Source: an uncultured SAR86 cluster bacterium
GTDB taxonomy: Bacteria; Pseudomonadota; Gammaproteobacteria; Magnimaribacterales; D2472
DNA length: 64,000 nt
NCBI GenBank assembly: GCA_902586925.1
Contig: CACIJE010000001.1
Span: forward strand, 458,104 to 522,103
Reading direction: 5' to 3'
A program made the translations under genes and the position numbers. Numbering within the stretch: the first letter of the stretch is position 1; every line of letters begins with the position of its first letter. Positions 18,384 through 25,625 of the stretch are shown here, piece after piece. The notes beneath the pieces were generated by a model. It had not been told where the DNA came from. It ran no database searches and was given only the letters and a program-made list of their open reading frames with translations.

Positions 18384-19873
18384 TGAAAATAAAAGAACTT
18401 ATCATGCCTTTTTTATTTGGTTTGATAGGTATTTTTGCATTTTCCCCCTTCTCTATTAAATTTTTAATATATTTGTCATACGCATATTTAATTCACCTAG
18501 TTTTATTTTCTAAGACATCAACATTGTCCAAAATATTCGCTTGGGGAATAGGCCATTGGGGATTCGGTATGTCATGGATAATAGTAAGTATTTACTATTA
18601 TGGAGAAACCCATATCTTTGGAGCTTTATTAATTTTTATTTTCTTAATAATTTTATTAACAATTGTATTTACTTGTCCTATATACCTCATAAGAAAACTA
18701 TCAAAATTTGTCTTTTTCAATAACATAATTACAAAAACTTTATATGTTTCATCTTTTATATTATTGATTGAGCTTACTAAATATCACTTTCTAAATGGTG
18801 TGCCATGGCTAATACCTGGTAACATTTTTCTAGATACTTATTTTCAAAATATTTATGACTATTTAGGAGTATCTTTTGCTTCCTTTACAATATATTTATT
18901 ATGTTCCCTTTTAGTTTTTAATATTGATAATAAGGCTATATATCCGATAGCACTCTTAATAGTTGTTAGCGTTATTCCAGAATCAAAAGTAGTTGATGAT
19001 GAAGTTAACTATGCTGTTTCAATAATACAACCATCATCAGATCCTTTTTTAAAATATGACGAGAATTATTCAAATAAAATAGAAGAAAATCTCATTGATT
19101 TGATTAATAAGACTTCGCTTGAAAGCAAAGTAATAGTTTTGCCAGAAGCTGAACTCCCATATGCTCTTCAAGACACAAGATTTAAAAATTTTCTTAATTC
19201 ACTACCTCATTCTAAACAAATTATCATGGGTGCATGGAGTTATGATGATTATAAACTTTACAATACTGTTTATAGCTCTAAATATGGTGATATATATAAA
19301 AAAAGACATTTAGTACCATTTGGCGAATATATACCTTTTTTTTCGTTTCTACGTGGTCTTATTGATTTTTTTGACTTGCCAATGTCAAACGTTGAAAAAG
19401 GCCCTAAAAGTCAGTTAAACATTGATTCTGTGAGAAATAATGATGGGAACCCATCAAAATTTGGCGGTATTGCAACACCAATATGTTTTGACATTGCATT
19501 TGGAAACACAGTCAGAAAAATGAACAAAAGTTCACTATATATGATAAATGTATCTAATGATACATGGTTTGGCAGGTCAATAGGTCCTCATCATCATTTA
19601 AGTATTGCAAGAATAAGAGCTATAGAAAATAACAGATGGATAATAAGAGCAGCCAATGACGGTTACTCAGCAATTATTGCAAATAATGGAACAATAGTTG
19701 ATTATTTGGATAAAGAAAGTAGAGGCGTTATCAATAGTAAAATTAATAATACTATGAAAGAAAGAACATTTTTTAACAAATATGGCTATGCTATACCTTA
19801 TTTTATAGTTTTTTTACTTATATTATGGCAATCTTACGGACTATATGTTTATTTTAATAAAAAATACTCTTAA
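18383..19873 (+). CDS. lnt: Apolipoprotein N-acyltransferase
   Basis: Lnt adds the third acyl chain to the N-terminal cysteine of lipoproteins in the inner membrane. The first 200 residues hold about six to seven transmembrane helices. A periplasmic nitrilase-like domain follows with catalytic Glu in VLPEAELPY, Lys in YKKRHLVPFGEYIPFF and Cys in TPICFDIAFG, and a last helix lies near residues 475-490. The E. coli C387-Y388-E389 reads Cys-Phe-Asp here, a conservative but unusual change. Many lipoproteins in the window (LptM, GPx, FKBP, POP) would be its substrates. Confidence 0.95.
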   Translation: MKIKELIMPFLFGLIGIFAFSPFSIKFLIYLSYAYLIHLVLFSKTSTLSKIFAWGIGHWGFGMSWIIVSIYYYGETHIFGALLIFIFLIILLTIVFTCPIYLIRKLSKFVFFNNIITKTLYVSSFILLIELTKYHFLNGVPWLIPGNIFLDTYFQNIYDYLGVSFASFTIYLLCSLLVFNIDNKAIYPIALLIVVSVIPESKVVDDEVNYAVSIIQPSSDPFLKYDENYSNKIEENLIDLINKTSLESKVIVLPEAELPYALQDTRFKNFLNSLPHSKQIIMGAWSYDDYKLYNTVYSSKYGDIYKKRHLVPFGEYIPFFSFLRGLIDFFDLPMSNVEKGPKSQLNIDSVRNNDGNPSKFGGIATPICFDIAFGNTVRKMNKSSLYMINVSNDTWFGRSIGPHHHLSIARIRAIENNRWIIRAANDGYSAIIANNGTIVDYLDKESRGVINSKINNTMKERTFFNKYGYAIPYFIVFLLILWQSYGLYVYFNKKYS

Positions 19874-20405
19874 AAAAACTTTTTTTATATTTATATCATT
19901 AAATTGTCTTGCATTAGATATAAATAATACTGAATTGATTATTGATATATCTGAGCAGCGCTTATATCTTAAAGAAAATAACAAAATTACAGAAAGCTTT
20001 CCTATCTCTAGCTCTAAATATGGCGAGGGCAGCATTGTTAACAGCCTTAAAACACCTTTAGGAATGCATGAAATTAAAGAGAAAATAGGAGATAGTGTTA
20101 TTAAAAATACTATATTTATATCAAGAATTAATACACAAAGGCTTGCTGAAATAATATCTAATGATATTGACTCACAAAATGATTATGTAACATCAAGAAT
20201 ACTTTGGCTTTCAGGCCTAGAAGATGGAAAGAATAGAGGTCCAGGAATAGATTCTTACAGTAGATACATATATATTCATGGAACTCAAGAGGAGGGCCTT
20301 ATTGGACAGAAAGCATCTGATGGGTGCATAAGAATGTTCAACGATGATGTTATATACTTGTACAAAAAGGTATCAAAAGGGACAAAAGTTTATATTAAAG
20401 CTTGA
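19845..20405 (+). CDS. L,D-transpeptidase (YkuD domain)
   Basis: A 186-residue periplasmic protein: a signal sequence (to about residue 24, LNCLALD) then a YkuD catalytic domain starting IIDISEQRLYL. The active site is the His of YIHGTQEEG and the Cys of SDGCIRM, where the usual SHGC is SDGC. Such enzymes make 3-3 peptidoglycan cross-links or attach lipoproteins to peptidoglycan; which one is not evident. The start overlaps lnt by 29 bp; the alternative would truncate the signal peptide. It converges on the fadJ-like gene with 1 bp between stops. Confidence 0.88.
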   Translation: MFILIKNTLKKTFFIFISLNCLALDINNTELIIDISEQRLYLKENNKITESFPISSSKYGEGSIVNSLKTPLGMHEIKEKIGDSVIKNTIFISRINTQRLAEIISNDIDSQNDYVTSRILWLSGLEDGKNRGPGIDSYSRYIYIHGTQEEGLIGQKASDGCIRMFNDDVIYLYKKVSKGTKVYIKA

Positions 20406-20406
20406 T

Positions 20407-22560
20407 TTAGAAATTATTTGCAACTGACGACATAGTAAAATCCAATTTTTCTTTCCTTTCTGCTTTATTTGGAGCTTCACCAAGTTTACCACCCTCTTTA
20501 GCTAGTTTTAGTAGCATATCACTTGGTTTATAGACATCATTTCCTGTGATTTCCCTATATTTTTCAAGTTTTTCGATTACTTTATCCAGTCCCATAGCAT
20601 TTGCATGGTGCATTGGACCGCCTCGCCATATCGGGAAGCCATAACCATTTATGTACACCACATCTATATCTGCAGCTCTTTGAGCTACTCCTTCAGATAA
20701 AATATCAGCACCTTCGTTTATTAGAGCTAAAATACATCTATCTACAATTTCTTCGTCTGATATTTCTCTTCTTGTAAAGCCATTCTCAGAAGATATCTTT
20801 TTATATGTTTCTTCATTTTCAGGAGCTGGATTAGGAGCTCTCGAGCCTTCTGAATAATTATAATATCCTGCTTTACTTTTTTGACCATATCTATTTTGTT
20901 CGCAGAGCTCGTCACCTATTTTTGCATGAAGTGGAGATTCTTTACCGCTAAGTTTTCTTGCTCTCCAACCTAAGTCTAAACCAACAAGATCCATCATTCT
21001 GAATGGACCCATGTTTAATCCAAAAGACTCAAGTGCCTGATCAACTTGATGAGGTAGGGCACCTTCAAGTAGTAACATATTTGCTTGAGCTGTGTACCCA
21101 AATAACATTCTATTTCCAATAAATCCAGGTGCATTCAAAGATACCACAGCAGCTTTCCTAAGTTTTTTACCAATGGCCATAACAGTTGCTAATGTTTCAT
21201 CTGATGTTTGCTTTCCTCGAACAACTTCAAGTAGCCTCATTATATTAGCAGGACTAAAAAAGTGAGTACCCACTACTAATTCAGGCCTATTTGTTACCGA
21301 TGCTATGGAATCTATGTCCAAACCAGAAGTATTACTTGCTAATATCGCTCCTTTCTTAACTATTTCATCTAATGATTTGAAAATTTCATGTTTTAATTCT
21401 AAATTTTCATAAACTGCCTCTATGACAATATCGCAATCAGATAAATCTTTATAATCTAAACCTGTAGATATAGATCCAAAAATTGTCTCTTTTTGTTCAG
21501 ATGTAAGGCGACCTCTATTAACCATAAAGTCATAATTTTTTTCAATAACTGAAATACCCCTGTCAAGATTTTCCTGGTCTTGATCAATAATATGAACAGG
21601 TATTCCTGCATTCGCAAAACACATAGCAATTCCGCCACCCATTGTTCCTGAACCAATAATTCCAGCTTTATTAATGTCCATGATTTTTGTATCTTTTGAC
21701 ACATCTGAAATTTTTGAGGCTGCTCTTTCTCCAAAAAAGATATGAATCATTGCTTCTCTCTGAGGATGAACTAAACATTCAAGAAAATAATCTCCTTCTT
21801 TCTTAAGTCCTTCATCAAAATCATCAATATTTATAGCAGCTTCTACGCATTTAATTATTTGTCCAGGCGCAAACTGGCCTTTTCTTCCTTTAGCAGCCAT
21901 TGCTTGCGCTTCGAGTAGTACTTTATCGTTTCCTCTAGCTTCAATCATTTTTTCATTAAAATCCCTAACTTTTGGGTGACTTTCAGTACTTTTTGCTTTT
22001 TCTTTTATAAATTCTATTGATTCAGCGACTATATCATCAGCAATATTATCAATTATGCCTAAATCTAAGGCTTGTTTTGCTGAAACATGTGATCCAGTTA
22101 ACATCATTTTTAATGCTTCAGCCGGTCCTGCCAGTCTTGGTAGTCTTTGTGTACCACCACCACCTGGCAGAAGTCCTAGATTAACCTCTGGAAGACCTAC
22201 AAATGCAGTTTTGCTCGCAATTCTGTAATTACAACATAATGCAGTTTCTAGACCACCACCCAAAGCAATTCCATTTATAGCTGCGACTATTGGTTTTTTG
22301 CAGAATTCTAACTTTTTAAAGACATCATTTAAGCTTATTCCTTCAACATTTCCACCAAATTCTGATATGTCTGCACCGGCAATAAAAGCCCTACCATTAC
22401 CTGTCAATACAACAGCGTCGATAGAATCATCATCTTCAACTTTAGTTATACATTCATATAAACCAGTTCTTACACCATCACTTAGTGGATTAACAGGGGG
22501 GTTATCTACAGTTAAAATAGCAACGTTTTCCTGTACTTCGTATAAAACAGTACCTTTCAA
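20407..22560 (-). CDS. fadJ: Fatty-oxidation multifunctional enzyme: enoyl-CoA hydratase/3-hydroxyacyl-CoA dehydrogenase
   Basis: This 717-residue two-part enzyme performs hydration and NAD-dependent dehydrogenation in beta-oxidation. The N-terminal crotonase domain has both catalytic glutamates (ALGGGLETAL and LPEVNLGLLPGGGGTQRL) and the oxyanion segment AFIAGADISEFGG. The dehydrogenase half starts with GSGTMGGGIAMCFANAGIPV and includes THFFSPANIMRLLEVV and NAPGFIGNRM. Length fits FadJ or the peroxisomal-type bifunctional enzyme, and the symbol is approximate. No thiolase (fadA/fadI) is adjacent. Confidence 0.9.
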   Translation of the reverse strand: MKGTVLYEVQENVAILTVDNPPVNPLSDGVRTGLYECITKVEDDDSIDAVVLTGNGRAFIAGADISEFGGNVEGISLNDVFKKLEFCKKPIVAAINGIALGGGLETALCCNYRIASKTAFVGLPEVNLGLLPGGGGTQRLPRLAGPAEALKMMLTGSHVSAKQALDLGIIDNIADDIVAESIEFIKEKAKSTESHPKVRDFNEKMIEARGNDKVLLEAQAMAAKGRKGQFAPGQIIKCVEAAINIDDFDEGLKKEGDYFLECLVHPQREAMIHIFFGERAASKISDVSKDTKIMDINKAGIIGSGTMGGGIAMCFANAGIPVHIIDQDQENLDRGISVIEKNYDFMVNRGRLTSEQKETIFGSISTGLDYKDLSDCDIVIEAVYENLELKHEIFKSLDEIVKKGAILASNTSGLDIDSIASVTNRPELVVGTHFFSPANIMRLLEVVRGKQTSDETLATVMAIGKKLRKAAVVSLNAPGFIGNRMLFGYTAQANMLLLEGALPHQVDQALESFGLNMGPFRMMDLVGLDLGWRARKLSGKESPLHAKIGDELCEQNRYGQKSKAGYYNYSEGSRAPNPAPENEETYKKISSENGFTRREISDEEIVDRCILALINEGADILSEGVAQRAADIDVVYINGYGFPIWRGGPMHHANAMGLDKVIEKLEKYREITGNDVYKPSDMLLKLAKEGGKLGEAPNKAERKEKLDFTMSSVANNF

Positions 22561-22631
22561 AGTATTTCTCCAATAAAAATTAACAAATACTATTATACCT
22601 AAAAATAATTTAAATTATTTTATAAATAATG
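22561..22631. other. AT-rich spacer upstream of the fadJ-like gene
   Basis: This is the first part of a 303-base stretch without a long ORF between the fadJ-like gene and the glutathione peroxidase. It is nearly all A/T and should contain the fadJ promoter on the minus strand. No repeat or RNA structure stands out. The rest of the stretch holds the promoter, leader structure and micro-ORF listed next. Confidence 0.4.
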
Positions 22632-22659
22632 TTGATAATTAATTATAACTATATATAAT
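22632..22659 (+). promoter_or_regulatory. Sigma-70-type promoter (TTGATA-N16-TATAAT)
   Basis: TTGATA at 22632-22637 and a perfect TATAAT at 22654-22659 are separated by 16 bp, one of the best promoter matches in the window. The predicted start of transcription near 22666 coincides with the first base of the inverted repeat at 22667, so the RNA would begin with a stem-loop. It points toward the micro-ORF and glutathione peroxidase. Confidence 0.55.
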
Positions 22660-22666
22660 AATACAA

Positions 22667-22735
22667 GTCAGCACTCCTCTCCCCTATTATATTTTGCTGA
22701 CACTCTGGAATAAATGGAGGGCTTTGTCCCTCCAT
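22667..22735 (+). ncRNA. Structured 5' leader or small RNA of unknown class
   Basis: Two helices are visible. GTCAGCA (22667-22673) pairs with TGCTGAC (22695-22701), enclosing a pyrimidine-rich loop CTCCTCTCCCC. ATGGAGGG (22714-22721) pairs perfectly with CCCTCCAT (22728-22735) around CTTTGT. The C/U loop could also pair with the G-rich arm, giving an alternative fold. The second hairpin is followed only by ATCTTTT, a weak terminator tail, so it may be an attenuator, an sRNA 3' end or a regulatory leader. I recognise no Rfam family. Confidence 0.4.
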
Positions 22736-22759
22736 ATCTTTTAAGCGAGGTGTACTTTA

Positions 22760-22846
22760 ATGAATAAATATAAAGATAATATCGAAATTATTTTCCTTAT
22801 ATGCATTTTTATTTCATCATTATCCGCTATTACGCCTTTAACATAA
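22760..22846 (+). CDS. Micro-ORF: 28-aa single-pass membrane peptide
   Basis: An ATG at 22760 is preceded by GCGAGGTG with nine bases between GAGG and the start, a better Shine-Dalgarno than most genes here have. It encodes a hydrophilic, charged head (MNKYKDNIEI) followed by about 16 hydrophobic residues (IFLICIFISSLSAITPL) and a stop, 17 bp before the glutathione peroxidase start. It could be a small membrane protein or a translated leader. No family recognised; conservation would decide. Confidence 0.45.
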   Translation: MNKYKDNIEIIFLICIFISSLSAITPLT

Positions 22847-22863
22847 GTTAAAATACAGCTTCA

Positions 22864-23388
22864 ATGAAATACTTTAACTTTTTGCCTATTTTTTTTCTTT
22901 CAGCTTATACATTATCATGCTCAGATCTATTGGACACAGAGATAAGAGTTTTGGATTCTAGCGAAACTGTTAATTTATGCGAATATACTGATCATGTTGT
23001 TCTTGTTGTAAATGTTGCAAGCAGATGCGGCTACACTTATCAATATTCTTCACTTCAAAAATTATATGAGAGCTATAAGGAAAATGACTTTGTAGTTCTT
23101 GGAGTACCTTCACGTGACTTTATGCAAGAATATTCTAACGAAGGTGATGTTGCAGAATTTTGTTCAACAGAATATGGTGTTGATTTTCCAATGTTTGCCA
23201 CATCAAAAGTAAGAGGGCAAAAAGCAAGTCCTCTTTATAAAAAGCTAATTGCACAATCTGGAGTTTCTCCAAAGTGGAATTTTAATAAGTATTTAATTTC
23301 AAGAGAGGGCAAAGTGGTCTCAACATATGGATCAAGCGTTAAACCAGACTCAATTGAATTAATTTCTAAAATAGAAGAGCTTTTATAG
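22864..23388 (+). CDS. Glutathione peroxidase-family lipoprotein
   Basis: A thiol-peroxidase-fold protein of 174 aa with a lipoprotein signal (lipobox TLSC, Cys near residue 19), so probably acting in the periplasm on hydroperoxides. The peroxidatic cysteine lies in NVASRCGYT, in place of selenocysteine. The Trp/Asn of the catalytic tetrad is kept in PKWNFNKYLI. The usual FPCNQFGGQEPG segment is replaced by VPSRDFMQEYSNEG, losing the tetrad Gln, so substrate or reductant may differ from classic GPx. It follows the micro-ORF and structured leader. Confidence 0.85.
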   Translation: MKYFNFLPIFFLSAYTLSCSDLLDTEIRVLDSSETVNLCEYTDHVVLVVNVASRCGYTYQYSSLQKLYESYKENDFVVLGVPSRDFMQEYSNEGDVAEFCSTEYGVDFPMFATSKVRGQKASPLYKKLIAQSGVSPKWNFNKYLISREGKVVSTYGSSVKPDSIELISKIEELL

Positions 23389-23393
23389 TATTT

Positions 23394-24032
23394 TCAATCC
23401 GCTACTAGAACTACATGCGGTTTATTGAAAGCAAAAATTCCGTTATCAACTACTCCAGGTATATTATTTAAAAGAGCTTCAAGTGTTTCAGGCTCTTCAA
23501 TATATAAGTTCTTCACATCTATTATTTGATTTCCTTGATCAGTTATAAAACCTTCTCTGTATTGAGGAACTCCACCAAGCGCAATGATTCTTCTAGAAAC
23601 CAAACTTCTACTCTCAGGAATTACCTCTATAGGCAGAGGGAAGGATCCTAGCTTATCAACCAATTTACTTTTATCAATAATACAAATAAACTCTTTTGCT
23701 GCAGCTGCAACAATTTTTTCTCTTGTATGAGCCCCACCACCTCCTTTGATAAGAAAATTTTCAGGAGAAACTTCATCTGCTCCATCTATATAAAGATCTA
23801 TTTGGTTAACATCATTAAGGCTAAAAACATCTATATTAAGTTCTTTTAATTGCTCTGATGATGCCTCAGAAGTAGATACCACTCCATGAAATTGATTTTT
23901 TAGAGCCTTTAATTCCTGAATAAAAAAATTTACTGTAGAACCAGTCCCTATGCCAAGTATCGTTTTTTGCGTAATTTTTTTTTCAATATGTCTTATAGCT
24001 TTTTTAGCAACACTTATCTTTGCAGCGTTCAT
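23394..24032 (-). CDS. rpiA: Ribose-5-phosphate isomerase A
   Basis: RpiA interconverts ribose 5-phosphate and ribulose 5-phosphate. Family markers are [13 protein letters not shown], the catalytic-site IDGADEV, the phosphate-loop [14 protein letters not shown] and the Lys of [14 protein letters not shown] use the ATG at 24032 ([13 protein letters not shown]), giving 212 aa; the track adds five residues from an upstream ATG at 24047. It is divergent from ilvA, a pairing also seen in pseudomonads. Confidence 0.95.
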   Translation of the reverse strand: MNAAKISVAKKAIRHIEKKITQKTILGIGTGSTVNFFIQELKALKNQFHGVVSTSEASSEQLKELNIDVFSLNDVNQIDLYIDGADEVSPENFLIKGGGGAHTREKIVAAAAKEFICIIDKSKLVDKLGSFPLPIEVIPESRSLVSRRIIALGGVPQYREGFITDQGNQIIDVKNLYIEEPETLEALLNNIPGVVDNGIFAFNKPHVVLVAD

Positions 24033-24071
24033 ACAGTTATAATACAAGAAAATTATTGAGTGTGATTTAAA

Positions 24072-25622
24072 TTGAGATTAAAAATAAAAAAAACGGGTAC
24101 CTATAAATATTCCAAAAAGTATCTTAAGTTAATTAAAGATGCATCTGTTTATGATGTAGCTATTGATTCACCAACAACTCATGCACCAAATCTATCAATT
24201 AAGGAAAAGAATAATATTTATTTAAAAAGGGAAGACCTACAGCCAATTTTTTCTTTCAAAAATAGGGGAGCATACAACAAAATCTTTAATCTTTCTGAAA
24301 AGAAAAAATCTTTGGGGATAATAGCTGCCTCCGCAGGTAATCATGCGCAAGGAGTTGCTCTTGCATGCAAACATCTTGGCTTAAATTGTAATATTGTAAT
24401 GCCTGTAACGGCTCCAGAAAATAAATTAAATGCTGTAAAAAGGCTAGGTGCTAAAATTACACTTTTTGGTGAAAATTTAGCTCATGCACTCACTAAAGCA
24501 AAAGAAATATCAGAAAGACATAAATATACATTCGTTCATCCTTTTGATGATAAATACACCATTGCGGGACAAGGCACTGTAGGAAAAGAAATATTAACAG
24601 ATGGAATAAATTACGATTTTATATTTGTGCCTGTTGGTGGTGGAGGACTATTAGCAGGAGTATCAGCTTGGGTGAGACAAAATAAGAAAAAAATTAAAAT
24701 CATTGGAGTAGAAGTGGATGACTCTGCTTGTTTGACTGAAGCACTTAAATCTAATAAACGAGTTACTCTTGAAAAAGTAGGATTGTTTGCAGATGGAGTT
24801 GCTGTTTCACAAGTAGGTAAAAATAATCTCGACGTTATTAAAGAGTGTGTTGATGAAGTTATCACAGTAAATATTGATGAAGTTTGCGCAGCAGTAAAAG
24901 ATATTTTTGAAGATACTCGAATTCTCTCTGAACCATCTGGTGCGGTTGCACTTGCAGGACTAAAAATTTTTTCTAAAAAATTAAAAAATAAAAATCTTTT
25001 GGCAATTAGTTCCGGCGCTAATGTAAATTTTCAAAAATTAGGTTATATAGTTGAAAGATCAGAACTCGGTGAAAACCGTGAGAAAATTCTCAGCATAAAG
25101 ATACCAGAATCACCTGGCAGTTTTTTAAAACTCGCAAAGATTTTTGGCAAATTATCCATTTCAGAATTTAATTATCGCAAATCAAGTGATGTAGATGCTT
25201 TTGTACTAGTAGGTATTAGAACAACCTCAGAAGAAAATTTTAATAAGTTAAAAAACAAACTTAAGAAGTTTAAATATAAATTTAGTGACTATACTGAAAA
25301 TAAAATTTCTAATGACCACTTGAGACATATGGTTGGAGGAAGAAGCAATACTTCAAATAATACAAAAAGTGTTGAAAGAATCTTTAATGGAGAGTTCCCA
25401 GAGAAGCCTGGAGCTCTTTTGGACTTTTTAAGTAACTTTGGTCAAAAGTGGAATATATCTTTATTTCATTACAGAAACATAGGTTCTGCATATGGAAATA
25501 TTTTAATTGGAATTGAGGACCAAAATAAAAACAAAAATATTTTAATAAATCATTTAAATAAATGTGGCACTCTTTTTAAAGAAGAAACAAATAATAAAGC
25601 GTATTTAGATTTTCTTAAGTAG
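24072..25622 (+). CDS. ilvA: Threonine ammonia-lyase (biosynthetic threonine dehydratase)
   Basis: IlvA deaminates threonine to 2-oxobutanoate, committing carbon to isoleucine. The 516 residues match E. coli IlvA in length. The PLP lysine is in [10 protein letters not shown], the phosphate-binding glycine loop is [13 protein letters not shown], and two ACT-like regulatory repeats occupy residues about 335-515 ([14 protein letters not shown] and [15 protein letters not shown]), consistent with isoleucine/valine feedback. The start is a TTG at 24072. No attenuator-like leader is seen. Confidence 0.95.
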   Translation: MRLKIKKTGTYKYSKKYLKLIKDASVYDVAIDSPTTHAPNLSIKEKNNIYLKREDLQPIFSFKNRGAYNKIFNLSEKKKSLGIIAASAGNHAQGVALACKHLGLNCNIVMPVTAPENKLNAVKRLGAKITLFGENLAHALTKAKEISERHKYTFVHPFDDKYTIAGQGTVGKEILTDGINYDFIFVPVGGGGLLAGVSAWVRQNKKKIKIIGVEVDDSACLTEALKSNKRVTLEKVGLFADGVAVSQVGKNNLDVIKECVDEVITVNIDEVCAAVKDIFEDTRILSEPSGAVALAGLKIFSKKLKNKNLLAISSGANVNFQKLGYIVERSELGENREKILSIKIPESPGSFLKLAKIFGKLSISEFNYRKSSDVDAFVLVGIRTTSEENFNKLKNKLKKFKYKFSDYTENKISNDHLRHMVGGRSNTSNNTKSVERIFNGEFPEKPGALLDFLSNFGQKWNISLFHYRNIGSAYGNILIGIEDQNKNKNILINHLNKCGTLFKEETNNKAYLDFLK

Positions 25623-25625
25623 ATA

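Noticed and set aside
22714-22740. Intrinsic terminator for the short RNA
   Set aside because: The 8-bp hairpin is strong but is followed by ATCTTTTAAG, not a proper U-tract, so it is described as leader structure instead.
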